The position numbers and the translations under genes were made by a program. Shown here piece after piece: positions 56,350 to 64,000 of a DNA stretch of 64,000 bases. The DNA comes from Legionella sp. W10-070. GTDB lineage: Bacteria > Pseudomonadota > Gammaproteobacteria > Legionellales > Legionellaceae. The stretch is from contig NZ_CAAAJC010000002.1 in assembly GCF_900640175.1 (NCBI RefSeq), forward strand, positions 1-64,000, in the 5' to 3' direction. The notes beneath the pieces are model-generated. The model was not told where the DNA came from. It saw only the letters and a program-made list of their open reading frames with translations, and did no database searches. Position 1 is the stretch's first letter; every line of letters starts with the position of its first letter.

Positions 56350-58155
56350 CTAGACTTCCAGGACACTGGCTAATAATTGACGTGTATAAGCCTGCACAGG
56401 AGAGTGCATAATTTGTTCGCAGCTGCCTGCTTCCACTATCTTTCCTTCACGCATGACAAGCACCTCGTCAGCGATATAAGAGACAACAGCCATATTATGG
56501 GTAATAAATAAATAGGATAAACCGGACTCTTGTTGAAGGTCTTTAAGCAAATTAAGGATCTGTGCCTGCACCGAGATATCCAATGCGCTGGTAGGCTCAT
56601 CACAAATCAGCAACTCTGGCTCAGTAGCAAGCGCTCGGGCAATGCAGATCCGCTGCCGTTGTCCTCCTGAAAACTGGTGTGGATAACGAGAGAGGCTATT
56701 GCGGGGTAAACTCACCTGCTCCAGGAGTCGGTGCTGCTTCTGCCTGATAAGGTTTGAACTGAATCCCTGAGCCCGCATGCCTTCAGCTAAAATTTCAGCG
56801 ACAGTCATCCTTGGGTTCATTGAAGAAAATGGATCCTGAAAGATAATTTGCACCTTCTTGCGGTAATTTCGCAAAGCTACTCCTCTCAGTGTCCTAACGT
56901 TTTTCCCCCGATAGATTATCTCACCTGCGGTGATGGGTTGTAAGCGCAACAATGCCCTGCTTGCCGTAGTTTTACCGCATCCAGATTCTCCCACCAATGC
57001 CAGAGTTTTACCTTTATAAAGGGTGAGCGATAAATCATCAACTGCCTTGATTACCTCATTAGACTTAAATAATCCTCTTTTAGTCGTAAAATAAACAGCG
57101 AGATTTTTTACACTGAGTAAAGGTTCCAGGGATATTTCCTCTGCCACCTGCCAACTTTCTTCCTCAATAGATAATGGCGGCGGTTCACTAAGCTCTGGAT
57201 AGAGATGACAACGTACTGTACGGGTCTGGATTGTTTGTAGCTGAGGCTCAACCTTATCACAAACAGAAAAGGCATGCGCACAACGTGGATGGAAACGGCA
57301 ACCGGATGGTAAAGCATCTAAAGTTGGGACAGTGCCCCCAATAGTTTGTAACTTTTGATGCCGTTTCTCAAAGCCGGGTAAGGAAGCCAACAATTGTTGC
57401 GAATAAGGATGCTTTACTTTTGAGAAAAATTCGCCTACAGAAGCCTGTTCCACCACCTGTCCAGCATACATCACACAAACCTGATCAGCTGCTTCTTTGA
57501 CTACCCCCAAATCATGGGTAATTAACAACATGCTCATTTGGTGTTGCAGTTGTAATTTTCCAAGCAAGGTTAAAATCTGTGCCTGAATGGTGACATCCAG
57601 GGCAGTGGTCGGTTCATCGGCAATCAATATTTCTGGTTTTCCAGCTAAGGCCATCGCAATGACTATTCGCTGTTTCTGTCCACCTGACAATTGATGAGGG
57701 TATTGACGAAGACGCAGATGAGGATTGGGAATTTCTACTTCCGTCAATAAAGCTAACAGGTTCTCTTCCAGCTGTTTGGCGTTTTTCTTTTGGCTTTTTG
57801 GCAACGCTTCCGCCAGTTGCTCGCCAATACTCAGTACAGGGTTTAGCGCGGTCATCGGCTCCTGGAAAATCATTGCCAACCGGCGGCCACGCAAAGTGCG
57901 CATAATTGACTCAGGCAACAGCAACAGATCTTGTCCTTCGATATTCACCTGGCTTAACTTCCCATAGACACCACGAGCAGGTAAAAGCCTCATTAAAGCA
58001 AGAGAGGTCAATGATTTTCCACAACCTGACTCACCCAGCAAAGCCAATGTTTGTCCCGGCTGCAAGGAAAAGCTCACATCATCAACAGCCAGTATGGTCT
58101 TCTGCGGGCTTTCAAAAGCGACACTTAATTGTTTAATTTCAGCAAGTTCCGTCAT
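56350..58155 (-). CDS. Peptide ABC transporter, two fused ATP-binding domains (YejF-like)
   Basis: A 601-residue cytoplasmic ATPase with two complete nucleotide-binding domains. Walker A GESGCGKS is near 38 and again as GESGCGKT near 390. ABC signatures are LSGGQKQR (near 157) and FSGGQRQR (near 499), and Walker B regions end in ADEPTTALD and CDEPTSALD. Between the halves, GCRFHPRCAHAF is the oligopeptide-transporter C-terminal motif. This corresponds to DppD plus DppF in one chain, as in YejF of the microcin C importer. No permease or binding-protein gene adjoins it, so its partners lie elsewhere. Confidence 0.9.
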   Translation of the reverse strand: MTELAEIKQLSVAFESPQKTILAVDDVSFSLQPGQTLALLGESGCGKSLTSLALMRLLPARGVYGKLSQVNIEGQDLLLLPESIMRTLRGRRLAMIFQEPMTALNPVLSIGEQLAEALPKSQKKNAKQLEENLLALLTEVEIPNPHLRLRQYPHQLSGGQKQRIVIAMALAGKPEILIADEPTTALDVTIQAQILTLLGKLQLQHQMSMLLITHDLGVVKEAADQVCVMYAGQVVEQASVGEFFSKVKHPYSQQLLASLPGFEKRHQKLQTIGGTVPTLDALPSGCRFHPRCAHAFSVCDKVEPQLQTIQTRTVRCHLYPELSEPPPLSIEEESWQVAEEISLEPLLSVKNLAVYFTTKRGLFKSNEVIKAVDDLSLTLYKGKTLALVGESGCGKTTASRALLRLQPITAGEIIYRGKNVRTLRGVALRNYRKKVQIIFQDPFSSMNPRMTVAEILAEGMRAQGFSSNLIRQKQHRLLEQVSLPRNSLSRYPHQFSGGQRQRICIARALATEPELLICDEPTSALDISVQAQILNLLKDLQQESGLSYLFITHNMAVVSYIADEVLVMREGKIVEAGSCEQIMHSPVQAYTRQLLASVLEV

Positions 58156-58175
58156 AATCCTTTAGCCATAAGAAA

Positions 58176-59603
58176 TTAGTGTAATAAAGCAGTCGTTTCT
58201 GGCTTTTCCAATCGATAAGCATAACTTATAGCCGCTTTCTGGTTAGCTGTTGTTATCGTATTTGTTAGCGATTGCGCACTTACCGTATTGTTAACCCACT
58301 GTGGTAATTGCTCCCCTTCCCATGCAACTAAAAGTTCGCCTGCAGGTAAAATGGCAGGTTTTGCCGGATGCATCAGGACACCCTCATTGATTGATAAACG
58401 CAACATCAGACTACCCAATAACCAATGGGAATCAGAAATAATTACTGCAACGGGTTGTTGTTCGTTTTTAATTCTGGTAATCAACTGCTGTAGGGGAAAT
58501 TGAGCCAGATAGGGAGAGCGCCCGACCCACAGACAAATCAGTACCGCCTGAACGATCAAACAGATACTTGCATAAGATTTCGCCTTCTGCACGGAAAAAG
58601 TTCGTTCATTGGCAAAGCTAAACAACCATAGCGGTGAAAGGAACAAGAGCGGCAAGATCCAGTGGGACTTAAAGTTATGAACACCACCACCGACCATACC
58701 CACCACAATCAAGGGCAGTACCAAGAGGTGGTAGCGTAAAAGCAATTGATGTTTTGCATCAGCAAAACCCTTTCGATGGGAAAGGGGGAAAAACAGTTTG
58801 ATAATGATCAGAGGGATAACAAAACTAAAAATGGCTTCCAGCAAATGAATAATGCCACTCCACTGCCCCTTACCAGGCAATACCAGCTTATAGGAGGCGT
58901 ATAGTCCCACCTGCAGGTTGTTGATAAGCCACCACCAGTAGACACCAGAGGACAATAACGCAACGATAAGGGTGATTATTAAAGAAGGCTGCAGCAATCT
59001 AATACGATATTCTTTGACTGTCAGTGTTGTCATCAGGAAAACAGCTAAAAATATCAAATAATTAAATTTGGAAAGTAAGCCTGCACCAATAATCAATCCA
59101 AATACAGCATACCAAAGGGCTTTGGGCAAATCGGATGGCCTAATAAACCAATACCAGGTAAGACAAGCTGTTAGTAACGCCAGGATCACATGTGTCCGAT
59201 GCGGCAACAGATCGTAACCAATACTTGGAATAAGAGCCCATGAAAGCGTAGCACACCAAGCCAGAAGCGAGCTCTTGCAATACAGCCGGCATAGCAGATG
59301 ATAAAAATAAATGGCTAAAAAAATCAAACTGTATTTCAGCAATGCAATGCTAAATAAGCTTGTCCCTAAAAGCTGAAAAATAAAGTGTTGCAACCATGTA
59401 TAGAGAGGAGGTTGGGAAGGATAACCTGCTGACAATTGTTGCGCAAAAACAATTTGTTCCGCTTCGTCCAAACCCAATGTCTGATTACAAACCAGCAAAC
59501 GCATTAATAGAAGAAAGCTTGTAAATAGAAAAAAAGAGATAAATAACGGTTGGTATTTGAACATCCTTCTTTGCATCGTTAATTCTTTTAGTATATGTAT
59601 CAT
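58176..59603 (-). CDS. Glycosyltransferase family 39-like membrane protein
   Basis: A protein of up to 475 residues with about ten membrane helices, resembling ArnT/PMT-type transferases that use polyprenyl-phosphate sugars. The first periplasmic loop contains GLDEAEQ (about 44-50), matching the acidic DE motif of the family, and QPPLYTWLQ shortly after. A C-terminal soluble part (about 370-475) follows. Acceptor and sugar are unknown. Alternative starts are ATG 59576 and ATG 59564; none has a strong ribosome-binding site. It ends 20 bases before the ABC ATPase gene on the same strand. Confidence 0.82.
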   Translation of the reverse strand: MIHILKELTMQRRMFKYQPLFISFFLFTSFLLLMRLLVCNQTLGLDEAEQIVFAQQLSAGYPSQPPLYTWLQHFIFQLLGTSLFSIALLKYSLIFLAIYFYHLLCRLYCKSSLLAWCATLSWALIPSIGYDLLPHRTHVILALLTACLTWYWFIRPSDLPKALWYAVFGLIIGAGLLSKFNYLIFLAVFLMTTLTVKEYRIRLLQPSLIITLIVALLSSGVYWWWLINNLQVGLYASYKLVLPGKGQWSGIIHLLEAIFSFVIPLIIIKLFFPLSHRKGFADAKHQLLLRYHLLVLPLIVVGMVGGGVHNFKSHWILPLLFLSPLWLFSFANERTFSVQKAKSYASICLIVQAVLICLWVGRSPYLAQFPLQQLITRIKNEQQPVAVIISDSHWLLGSLMLRLSINEGVLMHPAKPAILPAGELLVAWEGEQLPQWVNNTVSAQSLTNTITTANQKAAISYAYRLEKPETTALLH

Positions 59604-59792
59604 CGATTAAACAGCTAGGCTATCATAAGATGATTTTGAAGGATAGCCGAGAGAATGCGAAGGGTAAGGCAACCGCATAAGAGATTTTAAAAACGAGCTG
59701 TCGTCATTGAGCATTTAAACATTTGATCAGCAAAAGTTGTAGTCTGTATAGAGCATCAGCGAAATTGGGATCGGAGCTGATAATAAAGTCAT

Positions 59793-59860
59793 GCCCCCGG
59801 ATTTCACTGACGCTTGATCCGGGCTACCATTAATTAACACCAACCGCAGTTTTAATCGCG
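59793..59860. repeat. Half copy of the GCGATTAAAAC / GTAGCCCGGAT repeat
   Basis: Read on the minus strand, CGCGATTAAAACTGCGG is followed by TTAATTAATGGTAGCCCGGAT and GTGAAATCCGGGGGC, in the same order as the left half of 14277-14419. It lies in the gap between ppiD and the glycosyltransferase gene. Confidence 0.75.
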
Positions 59861-59879
59861 TCACTTGACCACTCCCTGG

Positions 59880-61760
59880 CTAATGTTTATCTATCTTGGC
59901 CCCTGCTAATAAATTCTTGACATAAAGATCATAATCCATCAGACCATAATTCGCTTCAATCTGCTGGGCAATACTCGCCTGTTGCTCTTTATCAAGCAGT
60001 TTAAACTGGCCATCATTAATTTTTTTCAAACGAACAATGACATAATCGCCATTTGTTAAGCTGCGTCCATCACTACTACTTGTCCGCGCCAAACTAAAAG
60101 CCAAATCATTGATTGCCACATCCACCTTGTCAGTATCACGGGTGGCTTGTATTACTTCCTGCCATTGCAACTGTTTTGCCCGCAATAATTTTTCCTGGGA
60201 ATCAACCGCATTTTCTCTGGTAGCCAGGAAATCGGTTCCTAATTGCCTAGCCTGTTTTTCTGCTTCTTGGATTGCTAATTTTCTACTAATATAATCCCTC
60301 ACCTCGACCAGTGATTTTTCAGCTGCAGGAATACGTTGATTAACCCGCAGTACAATCACACTGTCGTTATCTAACTGGATTGGCTCGCTATTATTGCCCA
60401 ATTCCAAGACATCATGGCTAAACACTGCACTTAACACCTGCTTGTTCCTGGTAAGCTCACTGTCCCCTCCCTGACGTGAAAAAGGTGCTGTATGCTGGAT
60501 GGTTAATTTTAGTGCATCAGCAACAGGTTCCAATGAATCAGGAGTCTGGTAACTTAAGTCGCTCAACTGTTCCAGGGTTCGAGTATATCGAGCTTGTGAA
60601 AGTTCAGTGAGTAACTGCTCTTTAATTTCAGATTGAACATCAGCTAATGGTTTTAATTTTGCAGGTCTATAGTCAATCAATTTAAAAATTTCAAAACCAT
60701 GGCTTGATCTTACAGGCGGCGATATTTGACCAGGTACGGTCAAATTTGCCAAGGCTTTGTCAAATTCAGTCTGTCCGGCAACCAACCAGGGTAATACACC
60801 ACCACTTGCAACAGATAATTTGTCATCTGATCTGGTTTTAACCCATTCATTGAATTGCGCAGGATTGCTTTGTAATACTTCATAAGCTTCCTGAGCTTTT
60901 TGTCTTATTTGATTTTGTTGTTCTGTTGAAGCGTCTTCAGGGACAGCAAAAAGAATATGGGCTACCTGCCATTGAGCTGGAGTAAGGAAATTACTCTGAT
61001 TATCTTCATAAAAACGTTTTATCTCTTCTTCATTGACTTTAATCGCATCCCTGATTTGCCCCATTGATAAACGGACATAATCAATAGACACCTTTTCAGG
61101 CGCTATAAATTCCTTAGGGTGATTTTGATAGTAATTATTAATTGCTTCTTCAGAAATCTTAACCTTATCTATAAACATCGATACAGGAATTTGTAAATAA
61201 TCATAGTCCCGCGTCTGCATATAGAGTTTTACAAAACGCTTGATTTCATTCGGTAAGGCGAAAGCAGTACCAATAAAAGCAAAACGCTGCTGATTAAGCA
61301 GCATGCCCTGTCTGACTTCTTTTTGAAAAGATTCAGGGGTAAACATCGCTCCGCTAAGCGCCTGCCTGTAACGTTCGGCAGAAAAATGGCCATCCTCCTG
61401 AAATTGAGGGATACTCAGGATAGCAGCATTGGCTTGCTCAAGGTTAACCTCAAAACCATTCACTCTGGCAGCTTGTAAGCTTACCTCATTAACAATCATG
61501 TCTTCCAGCACCTGCTTCTTTAAAGCCTGTTCGCTGGCTGCTGTTATTTGAGAAGGATCGCGTTGCTGGCGAGCCCGTCTGTAGTTAATTTCAAATGCCT
61601 GTTTACTAATCCCTACCCCATTAACATCAACTTCGGCATTAGAGGTTTGGTGAGACTGCATATAGTAGTCTACTCCAAAGAGAGTAAAGGTAATAGCAAT
61701 AAGAATTATGACTATCCAGGCTACTAGCCCCTGTATGCGTTCATTCAGCTTCTGCAACAT
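59880..61760 (-). CDS. ppiD: Periplasmic folding chaperone PpiD
   Basis: A 626-residue inner-membrane-anchored chaperone with its bulk in the periplasm. It has a short cytoplasmic N-terminus and a single membrane helix (about 13-32, GLVAWIVIILIAITFTLFGV). A SurA-like N-terminal chaperone region follows, then a parvulin PpiC domain at about 260-360 (WQVAHILFAVPE ... SDDKLSVASGGVLPW ... PVRSSHGFEIFKL), and a second non-catalytic part. It helps outer-membrane and secreted proteins leave the Sec channel. lon-hupB-tRNA-ppiD is the order also found in many gammaproteobacteria. Confidence 0.93.
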   Translation of the reverse strand: MLQKLNERIQGLVAWIVIILIAITFTLFGVDYYMQSHQTSNAEVDVNGVGISKQAFEINYRRARQQRDPSQITAASEQALKKQVLEDMIVNEVSLQAARVNGFEVNLEQANAAILSIPQFQEDGHFSAERYRQALSGAMFTPESFQKEVRQGMLLNQQRFAFIGTAFALPNEIKRFVKLYMQTRDYDYLQIPVSMFIDKVKISEEAINNYYQNHPKEFIAPEKVSIDYVRLSMGQIRDAIKVNEEEIKRFYEDNQSNFLTPAQWQVAHILFAVPEDASTEQQNQIRQKAQEAYEVLQSNPAQFNEWVKTRSDDKLSVASGGVLPWLVAGQTEFDKALANLTVPGQISPPVRSSHGFEIFKLIDYRPAKLKPLADVQSEIKEQLLTELSQARYTRTLEQLSDLSYQTPDSLEPVADALKLTIQHTAPFSRQGGDSELTRNKQVLSAVFSHDVLELGNNSEPIQLDNDSVIVLRVNQRIPAAEKSLVEVRDYISRKLAIQEAEKQARQLGTDFLATRENAVDSQEKLLRAKQLQWQEVIQATRDTDKVDVAINDLAFSLARTSSSDGRSLTNGDYVIVRLKKINDGQFKLLDKEQQASIAQQIEANYGLMDYDLYVKNLLAGAKIDKH

Positions 61761-61920
61761 ATTTGGAATTCCATAATTAGGGTAACATTCCTAAGAATTT
61801 CACCTTATTCTAAATGCGTCTTTTGATTCTTCTGTTATAAATGCTTAAAGCCCTGAAATTATTACCGCCACCTTGCCCAGGTCTGATAATCCATGAAAAG
61901 ATTTTTATTATATGGCTGGT

Positions 61921-61946
61921 AAAAAAAACGCGCCATACGGCGCGTT
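61921..61946 (-). terminator. Intrinsic terminator after tRNA-Asp
   Basis: On the minus strand AACGCGCC-GTAT-GGCGCGTT is an 8-bp GC-rich stem followed by a run of T (61926-61921). It begins six bases after the 3' end of tRNA-Asp and would end the hupB-tRNA transcript. Confidence 0.9.
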
Positions 61947-61951
61947 ATATA

Positions 61952-62028
61952 TGGCGGAGTGGACGGGACTCGAACCCGCGACCCCCGGCGTGACAGGCCG
62001 GTATTCTAACCAACTGAACTACCACTCC
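61952..62028 (-). tRNA. tRNA-Asp (GTC)
   Basis: A 77-base tRNA with 7-bp acceptor stem (GGAGTGG / CCACTCC), D arm AGTTCAGTTGGTTAGAAT, anticodon loop CTGTCAC (anticodon GTC), T arm GGGTTCGAGTCCC and an encoded 3' CCA. It is six bases from tRNA-Val. Confidence 0.97.
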
Positions 62029-62034
62029 AATTCT

Positions 62035-62110
62035 TGGTGGGTGCTGCAGGGATCGAACCTGCGACCCTCGCCTTGTAAGGGCGATGCTCTCCCAGCTGAG
62101 CTAAGCACCC
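62035..62110 (-). tRNA. tRNA-Val (TAC)
   Basis: A 76-base tRNA with acceptor stem GGGTGCT / AGCACCC, D arm AGCTCAGCTGGGAGAGC, anticodon stem-loop TCGCC-CTTACAA-GGCGA (anticodon TAC), T arm CAGGTTCGATCCCTG and an encoded 3' CCA. It starts seven bases after hupB. Confidence 0.97.
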
Positions 62111-62117
62111 GGAAAAC

Positions 62118-62396
62118 TTACGCTTCCTGTACAGCTTCTTTTAAGGATTTACCTGCTTTAAACTTGGCAACCCTGGAAGCTTTAATTTCTATAGTTTCAC
62201 CAGTCTGCGGATTTCTACCAGTTCGCGCAGAACGGTTACCGGTGGAAAAAGAGCCGAAACCAGGCAATACAACTTGATCACCACTTTTCAATGCATCGGT
62301 TACAGCAGTCATAAAAGTATCGAGAACCCGACTAGCGTCTGCTTTAGTTACGCCAGAGCCATTTGCCATTGCTTCAATCAATTCACTCTTATTCAT
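62118..62396 (-). CDS. hupB: DNA-binding protein HU
   Basis: A 92-residue nucleoid protein of the HU/IHF family that bends and compacts DNA. It shows the N-terminal MNKSELIEAMANGSG, the beta-arm signature GFGSFSTGNRSARTGRNPQTG (in two parts, about 47-68, with the intercalating proline in RNPQTG) and a basic C-terminal helix. GGGGAAAAG precedes the ATG. It lies between lon and tRNA-Val, the standard position of hupB. Confidence 0.96.
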   Translation of the reverse strand: MNKSELIEAMANGSGVTKADASRVLDTFMTAVTDALKSGDQVVLPGFGSFSTGNRSARTGRNPQTGETIEIKASRVAKFKAGKSLKEAVQEA

Positions 62397-62479
62397 CTTT
62401 TCCCCTATCAGTTATTCATCCTTACCCGAGGCGATTAAATCAGAACTTCCAACCTCAGTCAAGCAGTTACATCCCTGCG

Positions 62480-62498
62480 TGCCCGCCACTAGCGGGCA
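62480..62498. terminator. Hairpin between lon and hupB
   Basis: TGCCCGC-CACTA-GCGGGCA forms a 7-bp GC-rich stem 22 bases after the lon stop. No T-tract follows on the minus strand, so it may stabilise the lon 3' end or terminate weakly. Confidence 0.4.
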
Positions 62499-62520
62499 AC
62501 GGTGTGAAATATACCTGTTA

Positions 62521-64000
62521 TTAATGGGTATGTAAATCCTTATTTTTATTTTTTTTTGAACTTTTATTCTGAGCTACTTCAGGAAGTTCAGCTGCGGAAA
62601 CATTTTCAACAGGATTACGTTGTAAAGCTAATGCTAAAACCTCTTCAATCGATTTAACCGGATGAATTGACAACTTCTTCAATACGTTATCCGGAATCTC
62701 TTCAAGATCTTTACGGTTTTCTTCAGGTATAATCACCTGCTTAATCCCTCCACGATGTGCTGCTAATAATTTTTCCTTAAGTCCGCCAATGGGAAGCACC
62801 TGCCCCCTTAATGTTATTTCACCCGTCATCGCCACATCGGCACGAACAGGTATATGCGTCAGCACTGAAACCAATGCCGTACACATGCCGATACCGGCAC
62901 TAGGCCCATCTTTAGGCGTGGCTCCTTCAGGTACGTGAACGTGGAAGTCATTCTTATCATAAAAATCATCCGGGATTCCAAAAGATTTGGCACGACTTCT
63001 GACTACTGTCATTGCTGCATGAATAGATTCCTGCATCACCTCACCTAACTGCCCCGTATACATTGCTTTTCCTTTACCGGGCATCATGGAAGCTTCTATC
63101 GTCAATAGCTCACCCCCAACGCTTGTCCAGGCCAGTCCTGTAACCTGGCCTACCTGATCGAATTCTTCAGCCAGACCATAACGGAATTTTTTAACCCCTA
63201 AATATTTTTCAATATTATTGCGTGAAACTGTTACCTTCTTGACTCTTTTACCCGTTAGTATTTCTTTTACTACCTTGCGGCAAATACTTGCTATATCACG
63301 CTCGAGATTCCGTACACCAGCCTCACGTGTATAATGGCGAATAATTTCGCGCACAGCACTGTCTGCAATATTAATCTCACTGGTTTTCAAACCATTCAGG
63401 ATTAGCTGCTTTGGTATCAGATAATTTTGTGCGATATTGCCTTTCTCGTCTTCCGTATACCCTGCCAAACGGATAACTTCCATCCGATCCAGCAGCGGTG
63501 CTGGAATTTCAAGGGAATTAGCCGTGGCGATGAACATAACATCACTCAAGTCATAATCGACTTCCAGATAATGGTCGCTGAAGGTATGATTTTGCTCAGG
63601 ATCAAGTACTTCAAGCAACGCCGCGGCAGGATCACCACGAAAATCCATCGCCATCTTGTCAACTTCATCCAGCATAATTAACGGATTTTTCACACCGGCT
63701 TTGCATAGCTTCTGGATAATTTTTCCCGGCATGGAACCAATATAAGTCCGTCGATGACCACGAATTTCAGCTTCATCCCTCACACCACCTAATGCAATAC
63801 GTATAAATGTTCTGCCTGTTGCATTAGCAATGGACTGACCCAAGGACGTTTTCCCTACCCCTGGAGGCCCGACCAGACATAAAATGGGGCCCTTCAAGCG
63901 TTTGACGCGTTGCTGTACCGCCAGATATTCAATGATGCGTTCCTTAACTTTCTCCAATCCATGATGCTCTTTGTCTAATAAGCGTTCGGCTTTAGTCAAA
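62521..64000 (-). CDS. lon: ATP-dependent protease Lon (partial, C-terminal part)
   Basis: The gene runs off the right edge of the window; about 490 C-terminal residues are visible of a family usually near 800. The AAA+ domain has Walker A GPPGVGKT, Walker B with IMLDEVDK, sensor region and ATANS. The C-terminal S16 protease domain has the catalytic Ser in PKDGPSAG and the Lys of the Ser-Lys dyad in [10 protein letters not shown]. The polar, Lys-rich tail ends near 62521. Lon degrades misfolded and regulatory proteins in the cytoplasm. The N-terminal substrate domain and start lie outside. Confidence 0.96.
   Translation of the reverse strand, partial: LTKAERLLDKEHHGLEKVKERIIEYLAVQQRVKRLKGPILCLVGPPGVGKTSLGQSIANATGRTFIRIALGGVRDEAEIRGHRRTYIGSMPGKIIQKLCKAGVKNPLIMLDEVDKMAMDFRGDPAAALLEVLDPEQNHTFSDHYLEVDYDLSDVMFIATANSLEIPAPLLDRMEVIRLAGYTEDEKGNIAQNYLIPKQLILNGLKTSEINIADSAVREIIRHYTREAGVRNLERDIASICRKVVKEILTGKRVKKVTVSRNNIEKYLGVKKFRYGLAEEFDQVGQVTGLAWTSVGGELLTIEASMMPGKGKAMYTGQLGEVMQESIHAAMTVVRSRAKSFGIPDDFYDKNDFHVHVPEGATPKDGPSAGIGMCTALVSVLTHIPVRADVAMTGEITLRGQVLPIGGLKEKLLAAHRGGIKQVIIPEENRKDLEEIPDNVLKKLSIHPVKSIEEVLALALQRNPVENVSAAELPEVAQNKSSKKNKNKDLHTH

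Noticed and set aside
61912-62277. Open frame of 121 codons on the plus strand
   Set aside because: It runs antisense through both tRNA genes and into hupB. Such tRNA-antisense frames are a common false call.
1-64000. CRISPR array, integrase or complete insertion sequence
   Set aside because: No array of regularly spaced direct repeats and no transposase or integrase gene was seen. The only mobile-looking DNA is the set of short non-coding palindromes.

Overview
The window looks like a chromosomal segment of a Legionella-type gammaproteobacterium. This is inferred from gene content, since no database search was possible. The base composition is AT-rich. Ordinary gammaproteobacterial housekeeping blocks (proC-yggT, grpE-dnaK-dnaJ-carA-metK-ahcY, lon-hupB-tRNA-ppiD, recG, proS, argS) are interleaved with genes for eukaryotic-like proteins: an F-box protein, two protein kinases, a phospholipase C-like protein without a signal peptide, and a 1458-residue coiled-coil protein. 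That mixture is typical of species that deliver effectors through a Dot/Icm type IV secretion system.

Layout. 0.2-3 kb: palindromic element, proC, yggT and two small conserved genes. 3.1-7.4 kb: two-gene RND efflux operon behind a promoter with an operator-like palindrome. 7.4-12.1 kb: a short class II DAHP synthase with a broken prephenate-processing gene fragment, divergent from an XRE regulator, a possible sensor protein, a spare peptide deformylase and an MFS transporter. 12.2-14.5 kb: secreted subtilisin-like protease, then three palindromic elements packed side by side. 14.5-22.4 kb (minus strand): grpE, dnaK, dnaJ, carA, metK, ahcY, with sigma-32-type promoters before grpE and before dnaK. 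22.5-26 kb: full-length class II DAHP synthase, YheT-like hydrolase, hemE. 26.2-34.9 kb: F-box protein, folB, SPOR protein, argS, thpR, AI-2E family permease, recG. 35-37.7 kb: tandemly duplicated kinases, each behind a leader with DnaA-box-like motifs. 37.7-41.6 kb: PP-loop protein, TusA-like protein, CDF and ZIP metal transporters, Maf. 41.9-51.7 kb: phospholipase-like effector candidate, TetR regulator, BON lipoprotein, cbpM-cbpA, SulP-carbonic anhydrase fusion, LysR regulator, proS. 51.9-64 kb: giant coiled-coil protein, double ABC ATPase, glycosyltransferase, ppiD, tRNA-Asp, tRNA-Val, hupB and the C-terminal part of lon.

The most distinctive structure outside the genes is a set of short palindromic MITE-like repeats. 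One 153-bp element occurs twice at about 96% identity, in opposite orientations, and starts and ends with CTAG. One copy sits exactly between two convergent genes, and its two CTAG ends supply the TAG stop codon of both. Other families are a 166-bp CTAG-bounded element, a 195-bp palindrome, a GCGATTAAAAC-ended family with an 8-bp flanking duplication, and a 107-113 bp family found beside dnaJ and cbpM. The second notable event is a tandem duplication that carried a kinase gene with its leader and a piece of the 3' end of recG, still readable between the two kinase genes.
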